Below, piece by piece: positions 1-6,111 of a DNA stretch of 28,295 bases. Position numbers and translations under genes: made by a program. Below the pieces are notes generated by a model. The model did no database searches. It had not been told where the DNA came from and worked only from the letters and a program-made list of their open reading frames with translations. This stretch comes from Pseudomonadota bacterium (GTDB lineage: Bacteria; Pseudomonadota; Alphaproteobacteria; Rhizobiales; Rhizobiaceae). The DNA is taken from the NCBI GenBank assembly GCA_023404095.1, contig JAEYDD010000040.1:1-28295 (forward strand). Reading direction: 5' to 3'. The number at the start of each line of letters is the position of its first letter. The first letter of the stretch is position 1.

Positions 1-86
1 TCGCGATGGAAGAAAAGCTGCGCTTCGCGATCCGCGAAGGCGGCCGCACCGTCGGCGCCGGCATCGTCGCCTCGATCGTCGAGTAA
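1..86 (+). CDS. tuf: Elongation factor Tu, C-terminal end (partial)
   Basis: This is the last 27 codons and stop of a tuf gene that begins outside the window. Reading from base 3, it encodes the EF-Tu C-terminus, including the conserved stretch FAIREGGRTVGAGIV and a terminal SIVE. EF-Tu is the GTPase that delivers aminoacyl-tRNA to the ribosome; this part belongs to the third beta-barrel domain. The stop is TAA at 84-86. A second tuf gene starts at 28169 in the same orientation, so the chromosome carries two copies, as is common in rhizobia. This copy is followed by a degenerate repeat of its own tail and then a terminator, so it ends its transcription unit. Confidence is high because the C-terminal sequence is diagnostic. 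Confidence 0.95.
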   Translation, partial: AMEEKLRFAIREGGRTVGAGIVASIVE

Positions 87-205
87 TCGACGAGCGACGA
101 GGCCGAAAGCTGCCGACGGCTGAAAAGAGGTGCAGATGGCGCGCAAGCGCGATCTGCACGCGGCGTCGGTATCCTCGCCTCGATGGTCGAGTAATCGACC
201 GAGCG
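63..205 (+). repeat. Degenerate direct duplication of the tuf 3' end
   Basis: Bases 63-96 (last tuf codons, stop and a few bases beyond) recur at 171-205 with two mismatches and one single-base insertion. In the matching frame the second copy reads VGILASMVE and stop, against VGAGIVASIVE in the real gene. The similarity extends weakly a few bases further upstream. The 5' part of tuf is absent, so the copy is a non-coding remnant. Confidence 0.8.
130..159 (+). other. Strong hairpin between the two tuf tails
   Basis: GTGCAGAT (130-137) pairs with ATCTGCAC (152-159), and CGCGC (140-144) pairs with GCGCG (147-151), with a two-base bulge at 138-139 and an AA loop. This gives 13 base pairs in 30 nt. 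No T-run follows, so it is not a classical terminator. It could be an mRNA 3'-end processing or stability element, or a small palindromic repeat unit. Confidence 0.6.
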
Positions 206-225
206 TTTATCGCAATGAGAGTTGG

Positions 226-253
226 AGCCTCGCGGGTAACCGCGAGGCTTTTT
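226..253 (+). terminator. Intrinsic terminator of the tuf unit
   Basis: A perfect 10-bp GC-rich stem, AGCCTCGCGG (226-235) with CCGCGAGGCT (240-249), closes a GTAA tetraloop and runs directly into five T residues (249-253). This is a textbook Rho-independent terminator for transcripts coming from tuf. Confidence 0.9.
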
Positions 254-333
254 CGTTGCCGCGTCCATTCCCAGTGGCTTTTCTGTAGTCTGCAGGTGCC
301 ATAATAGAGGCGTTGCCCAAGGGACCGGGGACG

Positions 334-954
334 ATGATCGTCGAGAACAGGCAGGCGCATTGGAATGACGTCTACCTGACGAAGGGCGACGTAGGTGTCA
401 GCTGGTTCGAGCCGATCCCAACCACATCTCTCGATCTGATACGCCGCCTTGCCGTGCCGGCCCCAGCCTCGCTGGTCGACATCGGCGGCGGTGCCTCGCG
501 TCTGGTGGATGCCCTGCTCGAAGACGGCTTCGATGCTGTCACCGTTCTCGACCTGTCGGCGGAGGCGCTTGAGAAAGCGAGACGCCGCATTGGCGGAAAC
601 GCCGGGAAGGTGGAATGGGTGGTCGCCGACGTGACCCAATGGCAGCCGACGCGGAGTTTCGACATCTGGCATGATCGTGCCGCCTTTCACTTTCTGACCG
701 AAACCGCCGAGCAAGATGCCTATGCCGAACGCCTTCGTATGACTGTGAGGCCCGGCGGGCACGCAATCATCGCGACCTTTGCTCCGGATGGACCGGACCG
801 ATGCAGCGGACTGCCGGTGGTCCGCTACGACCCGGTCACGCTTGCGGACGCGATCGGGGCGTCGTTCCGTCTTGTCGATGAGCGCAGGTGTCTCCACACG
901 ACGCCATGGGGGTCCCGGCAGGCCTTCCAGTACAGCGTCCTTGAACGAGCGTAA
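334..954 (+). CDS. Class I SAM-dependent methyltransferase
   Basis: A 206-residue soluble protein of the small SAM methyltransferase type. It begins with a HWNDVY...GVSWFEP segment seen in this family. Motif I follows as LVDIGGGASRL, then an acidic VLDLS strand end (motif II), VVADVTQW (motif III region), FDIWHDRAAFHFL and RPGG. The substrate cannot be told from sequence. The ATG at 334 is preferred over a TTG seven codons upstream because a GGGG stretch lies just before it. The gene stands alone between the tuf terminator and tRNA-Trp; a TATAAT-like CATAAT at 300-305 may be its -10 box. It is not part of the usual tuf-trnW-secE core and is probably an accessory gain. The family call is firm; the function is unknown. 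Confidence 0.85.
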   Translation: MIVENRQAHWNDVYLTKGDVGVSWFEPIPTTSLDLIRRLAVPAPASLVDIGGGASRLVDALLEDGFDAVTVLDLSAEALEKARRRIGGNAGKVEWVVADVTQWQPTRSFDIWHDRAAFHFLTETAEQDAYAERLRMTVRPGGHAIIATFAPDGPDRCSGLPVVRYDPVTLADAIGASFRLVDERRCLHTTPWGSRQAFQYSVLERA

Positions 955-1037
955 CGTTGGATTGGAGCAAGCCTTTTGTCTGATCTGCGCCGTTCGCCGC
1001 TATTCGACGGACGCGCTGGAAAAGTCAAAAATCGCAC

Positions 1038-1066
1038 TTGCCAATCGTTTCATCCCGTCCTAAAGG
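1038..1066 (+). promoter_or_regulatory. Candidate promoter of tRNA-Trp
   Basis: TTGCCA (1038-1043), a 17-base spacer and TAAAGG (1061-1066) form a sigma70-like promoter about 60 bases before the tRNA. The -35 element is good and the -10 is weak. Inferred from spacing and position only. Confidence 0.35.
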
Positions 1067-1125
1067 GTGCGCCAAGCCTTTTGTACTGGTTCGCGGCCGG
1101 TGGCCGATGCAAGCAGGAGGTGTGA

Positions 1126-1201
<76 letters not shown>

Positions 1202-1258
1202 TTTTTTCCAGGAACTTTTCATCATTCCGCGCCTGACGCTCGCAGGTCTTGATCTGCG

Positions 1259-3127
1259 TTAGAGCCGGGCGCGAAGTGCATTCAGAACAACGACCACGTC
1301 GATCAGTTCCTGCAGAAGCGCGCCGGCGACCGGCGGGAGATAGCCCAGACCGGCAGCTGCCATAGCCGCCACCGAGAGCGCCATGCCGGCAAAGGCGCTT
1401 TGGAGAGCGATCGAGCGGGAGCGGCGCGCGATTTCTATGGCGGCCACGACGCAGCGAAGATCATCCCGAACCAGCACGACGTCGGCCGCTTCTGCAGCGG
1501 CGGCAAGATTCGACGAACCAACCGCCATTCCGACATCCGCAGCTGCAAGCGCCGGGGCGTCGTTCACGCCGTCGCCGACCATCAGAACGCGCCCCCGGGA
1601 TCGTTGCTCCCTCAGAACATCCACTTTACCGCCCGGCGTCAATTGCGCCCGGACCTCGTCGAAGCCCAGCTTGGCGGCGATCGATTTTGCAGCTGTCCAG
1701 TTGTCCCCCGATGCGAGGATCAGACGGCTGATGCCGATCGCGCGCAGTGAGCTGATCGTGGCGGTGATCTCGTCTCGCAGTCTGTCCTCCAGGGTTATGA
1801 CGCCGAAGGGGGCCTGATCTACAAAAACGCGCACTTTTATCGTCGATGTCTCCTGGGCGGGGGGCTCTTCGCTGCCACTGAGCCCGAAGTAGCTGTCGCC
1901 GCCGAGGCTGACGGAAACGCCGTCGACCAGCCCGCGTATGCCGGAGCCCGGCAACTCGCTGACCTGAGTCGGTCGACTGAGTGTAAGGCCTCGCCTCTGT
2001 GCCTCCGCGGCCAGTGCATGGGCCACGATGTGTCCCGAGGCCTGGTCGAGCGAAGCCGCCAGCCGCAGGATTTGGTCCGCGCTTGCCTCGCCTTCGATGT
2101 TGCTGACGACCGGCTCGCCCGTCGTCAGCGTGCCAGTCTTGTCGAAGACGACGATCGACACGCCCGCCAGCGCTTCCAGGGCCGCAGCACCCTTCACCAG
2201 CACGCCGGCGCGCGCCGCCTTGGAGGTTCCTGCCACAAGGGCGACTGGCACGGCCAGGATCAGCGGGCAGGGGGTTGCAACCACCAGCACCGCGACGACG
2301 CGACGTATGTCCTGGAAAGCGATCGCCGACGCCCCGGCGACAACGATGGTCAGAAGAAGAAACGCGAGCGCGTAGCGATCGGCCAATCGCGCCATCCTTG
2401 CCTTTGAACGCCGGGCGGCCTCCACGAGGTTGACGATGCCGGCGTAGGCGCTGTCCCGCGGCGCGCGGGCCACCTGAAGTTCGATGGCCTCGCCAAAGTT
2501 TACCGCACCGCTCATCAGCATCGTGCCGCGGTCCTTGCGAAGCGGCAGGGACTCTCCCGTCAGGAGCGCCTGGCTCACCACAGCCAGATCGCTGGTCAGT
2601 ATCCCATCGGCGGGAAGAATGTCGCCTTTTCGGATCAGCAGGATATCGCCCACCGCGATGTCGGATACCTGAACTTCGCGCACGCCGTTCTCGGTAATTT
2701 TGAATGCGGTGTGTGGCACGTTGGCGAGCAGTGCGGACATACCTGCTCCGGCCTGCCTCTGCGCGTGAATCTCGAGAAACTGACCGCCGGCATACATCAC
2801 TGCGACGATGGCGCTGGCTAGGTACTCGCCCAGCAAAAGACCGGATGCCATGGCAAGTGCGGCAATGAAATCGAGCCCCAGTTCCTTTTGGGCAAGCTTT
2901 CGTGCGACATCGATGGCAAGAGACGCAAGGGCCAGGGCCGCACAGAGCGCCAGCACGTTGGTGGATACCCGGCCGAAACCGAGCAGATAGGCGCCGCCCG
3001 CAACGGCGATCCCCGCGAGCAGCATGGGAAAAAGGAGCGCTTGGCGGGAGTTCTTCTCTCCGTAGACGTATCCGCGCTCATCCGGATTGCCGTCTCTGGC
3101 CAAGTGCCGATTGGCAGATACTGACAT
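1259..3127 (-). CDS. P1B-type heavy-metal-transporting ATPase (TPC motif)
   Basis: A 622-residue membrane pump predicted to move a transition metal across the inner membrane using ATP. In order it shows hydrophobic helices, the actuator TGES (about 190-193), a membrane metal site TPCP (about 285-288), the phosphorylated aspartate in DKTGT (329-333), a variant SGHIVAHAL nucleotide-binding segment, and the hinge GDGVND (518-523). The TPC membrane motif, rather than CPC, CPH or SPC, recalls the P1B-5 group, which includes the nickel/iron pump Nia of Sinorhizobium meliloti. This one has no N-terminal CxxC metal-binding domain and no C-terminal hemerythrin domain. The ATG at 3127 is chosen because GGGGGA precedes it, and a 27-codon extension would overlap the Fnr/FixK-type site at 3195-3208. 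The metal is inferred, not shown. Confidence 0.88.
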   Translation of the reverse strand: MSVSANRHLARDGNPDERGYVYGEKNSRQALLFPMLLAGIAVAGGAYLLGFGRVSTNVLALCAALALASLAIDVARKLAQKELGLDFIAALAMASGLLLGEYLASAIVAVMYAGGQFLEIHAQRQAGAGMSALLANVPHTAFKITENGVREVQVSDIAVGDILLIRKGDILPADGILTSDLAVVSQALLTGESLPLRKDRGTMLMSGAVNFGEAIELQVARAPRDSAYAGIVNLVEAARRSKARMARLADRYALAFLLLTIVVAGASAIAFQDIRRVVAVLVVATPCPLILAVPVALVAGTSKAARAGVLVKGAAALEALAGVSIVVFDKTGTLTTGEPVVSNIEGEASADQILRLAASLDQASGHIVAHALAAEAQRRGLTLSRPTQVSELPGSGIRGLVDGVSVSLGGDSYFGLSGSEEPPAQETSTIKVRVFVDQAPFGVITLEDRLRDEITATISSLRAIGISRLILASGDNWTAAKSIAAKLGFDEVRAQLTPGGKVDVLREQRSRGRVLMVGDGVNDAPALAAADVGMAVGSSNLAAAAEAADVVLVRDDLRCVVAAIEIARRSRSIALQSAFAGMALSVAAMAAAGLGYLPPVAGALLQELIDVVVVLNALRARL

Positions 3128-3194
3128 CGAATCCCCCGCGATGAACTGGCGGTTCGCAAGCTGGTGATCTTTGCAGCAGGCAAGGAGCCCCGCT

Positions 3195-3208
3195 TTGATC
3201 TGGAACAA
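3195..3208 (-). promoter_or_regulatory. Fnr/FixK-type box between the ATPase and divergent gene
   Basis: Read toward the ATPase the site is TTGTTCCAGATCAA, matching nine of ten positions of TTGAT-N4-ATCAA, and it is followed by AGC as at the other two boxes. Its centre is about 74 bases from the ATPase ATG. An AAAGAT at 3172-3167 would serve as a -10, placing the box near -41, the usual position for activation. It may also serve the rightward gene at 3262. Confidence 0.6.
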
Positions 3209-3261
3209 AGCCGCTGTGGCGAGATCGGTCGAAGCTGTTCCCCACTACGAAGGGGAGTTTC

Positions 3262-3708
3262 ATGATGAAACCCGACTATTGCATTGAAACTCTCGCGCCG
3301 CAAAAGGCTCTCTCGGCATTCGCTTTGCTGCATGCGGTGGAGCCTTCCTTTCCAATAGAGGATTGGGATGCGCTTGCGGCACCCGGAAGTGGATGGACCT
3401 GCGTCGTGGCGCAGGATCGGCAAGGATACGTCCGGGGTCTTTCAGTATACCGCACACGCAAGCATCCGGTCGCCGGAGACCTGATGGACGTTCCCATTTT
3501 TGTCGCAGCGAGCGTCATCGATGATGCGGGGATTGCCGAGCAGGCCTTCGAATGGCTTCGCAACAGGGCCTCGCTCTGCAGTTACATCCGCGTCTGGAGC
3601 GCCATTCCAAAGGCATTGGCGGACATGCAGGACGAAATGACCTTCGCCCGTTGGGATCACGGGCTCATCTATCGGGTTCAATCGAAGGCGCCGCCGGCTT
3701 TGCTGTGA
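3262..3708 (+). CDS. Unknown protein, possibly a GNAT-like fold
   Basis: A 148-residue soluble protein with a good ribosome binding site (AAGGGGAG at 3249-3256). Two ATG codons stand in tandem, so the protein may be 147 residues. I do not recognise a certain family. The pattern of a W-containing strand (GWTCVVAQD), then GYVRGLSVYRTR, then DVPIFVAASVIDD and a helix, is reminiscent of an acetyltransferase (GNAT) fold, but the acetyl-CoA loop is not evident. It is divergent from the P1B ATPase across a shared 134-bp region holding a FixK-type box, so it may belong to the same low-oxygen response. Its 3' end overlaps that of the response regulator gene by 44 bases, tail to tail. Confidence 0.7.
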   Translation: MMKPDYCIETLAPQKALSAFALLHAVEPSFPIEDWDALAAPGSGWTCVVAQDRQGYVRGLSVYRTRKHPVAGDLMDVPIFVAASVIDDAGIAEQAFEWLRNRASLCSYIRVWSAIPKALADMQDEMTFARWDHGLIYRVQSKAPPALL

Positions 3709-4411
3709 AGACATAGCCGACCCCGCGCACCGATTTTATCAGGATGGGTTTCCTGGGGTCGTTCTCGATCTTTCGTCGCAGGCGAACGATCTGCGAATCG
3801 ATCGTTCGATCGAAACCTTCGCGGCTGCGATTGCGCGTCAAATCCATGAGCATGTCGCGCGTGAGAACCCGCCCCGGATGGGTGACGAAGACATGGAGCA
3901 TGTCGAACTCGCCCGTCGAAAGCGCCACTTCATCACCCAGCGGGTTCCAGAGCCGTCGCCGCTCAAGGTCGAGCCGCCAGCCCTCGAACACCGTGACACC
4001 GGAGCTTTGTGTAGGCACCGGAGTCTCGGCTCGCCTGCGTCGCAGGATTGCCTTAAGTCGCGCGTGAACCTCACGAAGATGGAACGGTTTGCAGATGTAG
4101 TCGTCGGCGCCGACCTCAAGCCCGATTACCTTGTCCAGCACGTCGTCCTTCCCCGTGAGCATGACGAGAGGCACGTCTGAAGTCGCACGGATTTCGCGCG
4201 CAAGATCGAGCCCGGAGCTCTCGCCGGGCAGGACAAGATCGAGAAGGACGATGTCAAACGCATGCGTTGCCATCGCTGCTCGCATCTCGCTGCCGTTCGC
4301 GGCCCCGACCACATCGAAACCTTCGTCGGAAAAGTACTGCTTCAACATACGTCGAATGAGGACGTCGTCGTCCACGACGAGGATGCGCGTACATGTCCGG
4401 GTCCCAGCCAT
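3665..4411 (-). CDS. OmpR-family response regulator, FxkR-like
   Basis: A 248-residue two-domain DNA-binding response regulator. The receiver has the acid cluster DDD (14-16), phosphoacceptor D58 in LLDLVLPG, T86 and K108 in KPF. The C-terminal half is an OmpR/PhoB winged helix ending in SVRGVGYVF. An ATG at 4411 is chosen over an in-frame GTG at 4432 because no ribosome binding site precedes the GTG and it would lie inside the direct repeat at 4428-4443. The gene is divergent from a fixK-like gene and shares a block with a FixL-like hybrid kinase. This is the gene set of the hFixL-FxkR-FixK cascade described in Rhizobium etli, where FxkR is an OmpR-type activator of fixK. The FxkR role is inference from context; the family is certain. 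Confidence 0.85.
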   Translation of the reverse strand: MAGTRTCTRILVVDDDVLIRRMLKQYFSDEGFDVVGAANGSEMRAAMATHAFDIVLLDLVLPGESSGLDLAREIRATSDVPLVMLTGKDDVLDKVIGLEVGADDYICKPFHLREVHARLKAILRRRRAETPVPTQSSGVTVFEGWRLDLERRRLWNPLGDEVALSTGEFDMLHVFVTHPGRVLTRDMLMDLTRNRSREGFDRTIDSQIVRLRRKIENDPRKPILIKSVRGVGYVFTAKPAAPSIEPDR

Positions 4412-4427
4412 GGCTTCATCCGTGATT

Positions 4428-4443
4428 GTCACAAACTGTCACG
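4428..4443 (+). promoter_or_regulatory. Direct repeat, candidate response-regulator (K-box-like) site
   Basis: GTCACA-AACT-GTCACG gives two near-identical hexamers ten bases apart, the geometry OmpR-family regulators use. It lies just upstream of the response regulator ATG and about 95 bases upstream of the fixK-like ATG. A CATTCT at 4471-4476 could be the fixK -10, placing the repeat near -47. It resembles, from memory, the FxkR K-box (a GTTACA-type direct repeat). Confidence 0.5.
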
Positions 4444-4530
4444 CATTTGCACCAAATTTAACGCCGTACGCATTCTGTTGCCACTCGTCTTTCATCAACT
4501 GCATTTATCGAAAGCAGGGGAGAAAGCGGA

Positions 4531-5235
4531 ATGTCAGCGATTGGAAATCTTCGCATCGTTTCTGAGGCCCATCCGTGCAACGAGGATGGGCTTCGCGCGC
4601 TTTTCCTTGCTCAGCCGTGCGAGACTGTCGAACCGGGGGCCGCACTCTTCTTCCAAGGCGACCCGGCGTTCCACGTCTTCCATCTGGTCAGTGGCAACGT
4701 CCGCATCTGCCGTTTCCTGGCCGATGGTCATCGGTTCATCATCGGCTTTCTCCGTGCCGGCGATCTAATTGGCTTGTCCTTTCGCAGCCGATACATGTTC
4801 GGAGCGGAGGCGATCGATCAGGTAGTCTTCAGAAGGATGAACAAGCGGATGTTCGAGGAGGAACTGCAAATGGTGCCCGAACAGCGCTCCGAAATGCTAG
4901 CGCATCTCCGGGATGAGATTACCGCATCGCAGGACCATATGCTTCTGCTTTGTCGAAAGAATGCCGAGGAGCGGGTTTGCACATTCCTCCTTGACCGTCT
5001 TGACAGGAGCGACGCCCCGGACCTTGTCAGCCTTCCGATGATAAGATCGGACATAGCCGATTACCTGGGCATGACCATCGAAACAGTCTCCCGTACCCTC
5101 ACGAAACTCGTTTTCAAGGGCATCATATTGCCTGCTGAGAAGCATCAGTTCAGGGTGGCTAGCAGGTCCGCGCTGGCCCGGCACGCGAATGAGGCCAACG
5201 ACCACCAAAGTGAGGCGCAGCGCCATCTGCGATGA
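4531..5235 (+). CDS. Crp/Fnr-family regulator, FixK/FnrN type
   Basis: A 234-residue transcription regulator with an N-terminal cyclic-nucleotide-binding-type beta-roll (about 25-110), a dimer helix and a C-terminal helix-turn-helix (about 171-195). The recognition helix TIETVSRTL carries E184, S187 and R188, the E-SR pattern that reads TTGA half-sites in Fnr and FixK. The N-terminal cysteine cluster of Fnr/FnrN is missing: only C16 and C30 lie near the N-terminus, so direct oxygen sensing by a 4Fe-4S cluster is unlikely. That makes it FixK-like, needing an upstream oxygen-responsive activator. Matching boxes stand before the ATPase, usp and hsp20 genes of the same block. A histidine kinase gene follows 22 bases downstream, probably in the same operon. 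Confidence 0.85.
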   Translation: MSAIGNLRIVSEAHPCNEDGLRALFLAQPCETVEPGAALFFQGDPAFHVFHLVSGNVRICRFLADGHRFIIGFLRAGDLIGLSFRSRYMFGAEAIDQVVFRRMNKRMFEEELQMVPEQRSEMLAHLRDEITASQDHMLLLCRKNAEERVCTFLLDRLDRSDAPDLVSLPMIRSDIADYLGMTIETVSRTLTKLVFKGIILPAEKHQFRVASRSALARHANEANDHQSEAQRHLR

Positions 5236-5257
5236 ATGAAAGCCGCGGGAGGGCCGC

Positions 5258-6055
5258 ATGGAGAGCGACGGGTTCGGGGAAGGCGACCTTGAAAGGATCG
5301 CTTGTCTCATCGACGGGATGAACCTGATCGTCCATGACTTCAACAATCTCCTGGCAGTCATCGGCGGAAATCTCGAAATGCTGGAAAACCGCCTCCTGGC
5401 TACGGAAGAACTCTACCTGGTGCGCGAGGCGCGGTCGGCTGCCGAAGACGGGGTCAGACTGACCTCTGAGTTGCTGGCTTTCGGATGCCGGCCGGTGCTT
5501 GCCCCGCGGGCAATCGACCTTGGTAAGCTGGTTGCGGAGTTTTCCGGCATCCTGCAACGCAGAGTGGGGGATGCGGTAGAACTCAGAATCATCGTGACAG
5601 GACAGCGCCTCCGCGCGGTTGTCGACAAGGCGCAGCTTCGGACGGCGCTCCTCAACCTGGCGACCAACGCGAGGGATGCAATGCCAAACGGCGGTTGCGT
5701 AACCGTCGAGTTGTCCGGGTTGGAAGTCGACGGCCACTATTCTGATTTATATCCGCGCATGCATCCGGGCAGCTACATCGTGATTTCATTCAGGGACAAT
5801 GGCGTCGGAATGCCGGCGAACGTGCGCGAAAGGGCATTCGAGCCATTCTTCACGACCAAAGCCCCCAGCGCCGGAAAAGGGCTCGGCTTGAGCATGGTGT
5901 ATGGATTTGCCAGGCAAGCGGCGGGGCACGTCCGGCTCGACAGCGAGCAGGAGCAGGGGACAACGGTGCGACTTTTCCTGCCCCGCGCCCGTGATGAGGC
6001 CCTCGCAGTCTCGACCGGTGGCACAAGGGAGGGCGCTGCGCGATCGGGGTCGTGA
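5258..6055 (+). CDS. Small soluble histidine kinase (HDFNN type) without sensor domain
   Basis: A 265-residue protein that is almost entirely a kinase core. It has phosphoacceptor H26 in VHDFNNLL, an N box NLATNARDAM (133-142), a G1 box DNGVG (180-184), an F box FEPFFTTK (194-201) and a G2 box GKGLGLSMVYGF (206-217). There is no transmembrane segment, PAS domain or receiver, and only about 20 residues precede the histidine region. The core closely resembles the kinase of the hybrid sensor encoded tail-to-tail downstream, so the two are probably paralogues. It starts 22 bases after the fixK-like gene with a GGGAGGG ribosome binding site. It could phosphorylate the OmpR-type regulator, form heterodimers with the hybrid kinase, or act as a phosphatase. 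All key residues are present; its signal is unknown. Confidence 0.85.
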   Translation: MESDGFGEGDLERIACLIDGMNLIVHDFNNLLAVIGGNLEMLENRLLATEELYLVREARSAAEDGVRLTSELLAFGCRPVLAPRAIDLGKLVAEFSGILQRRVGDAVELRIIVTGQRLRAVVDKAQLRTALLNLATNARDAMPNGGCVTVELSGLEVDGHYSDLYPRMHPGSYIVISFRDNGVGMPANVRERAFEPFFTTKAPSAGKGLGLSMVYGFARQAAGHVRLDSEQEQGTTVRLFLPRARDEALAVSTGGTREGAARSGS

Positions 6056-6060
6056 CAGTA

Positions 6061-6096
6061 TCGCCGTGACGGCGAACCCGGAGGGTCGCCCCTCCG
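6061..6096. terminator. Paired hairpins between convergent kinase genes
   Basis: Two adjacent stems, TCGCCG/CGGCGA (6061-6075) and CGGAGGG/CCCTCCG (6079-6096, loop TCGC), fill the 56-bp gap between two convergent genes. No T-run follows on either strand, so this is a weak bidirectional terminator at best. Confidence 0.4.
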
Positions 6097-6111
6097 TGTG
6101 CCGTCGAAACT

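Noticed and set aside
4426..4442. PHO box (PhoB site) reading of the TGTCAC direct repeat.
   Set aside because: PHO boxes repeat CTGTCAT with 11-bp phasing; here the phasing is 10 bp and the local OmpR-family regulator is a better candidate binder.
4531..4620. Fe-S cluster (Fnr/FnrN type) in the Crp/Fnr regulator.
   Set aside because: The needed N-terminal cysteine group with close spacing is absent; only C16 and C30 are found, so the protein is FixK-like.
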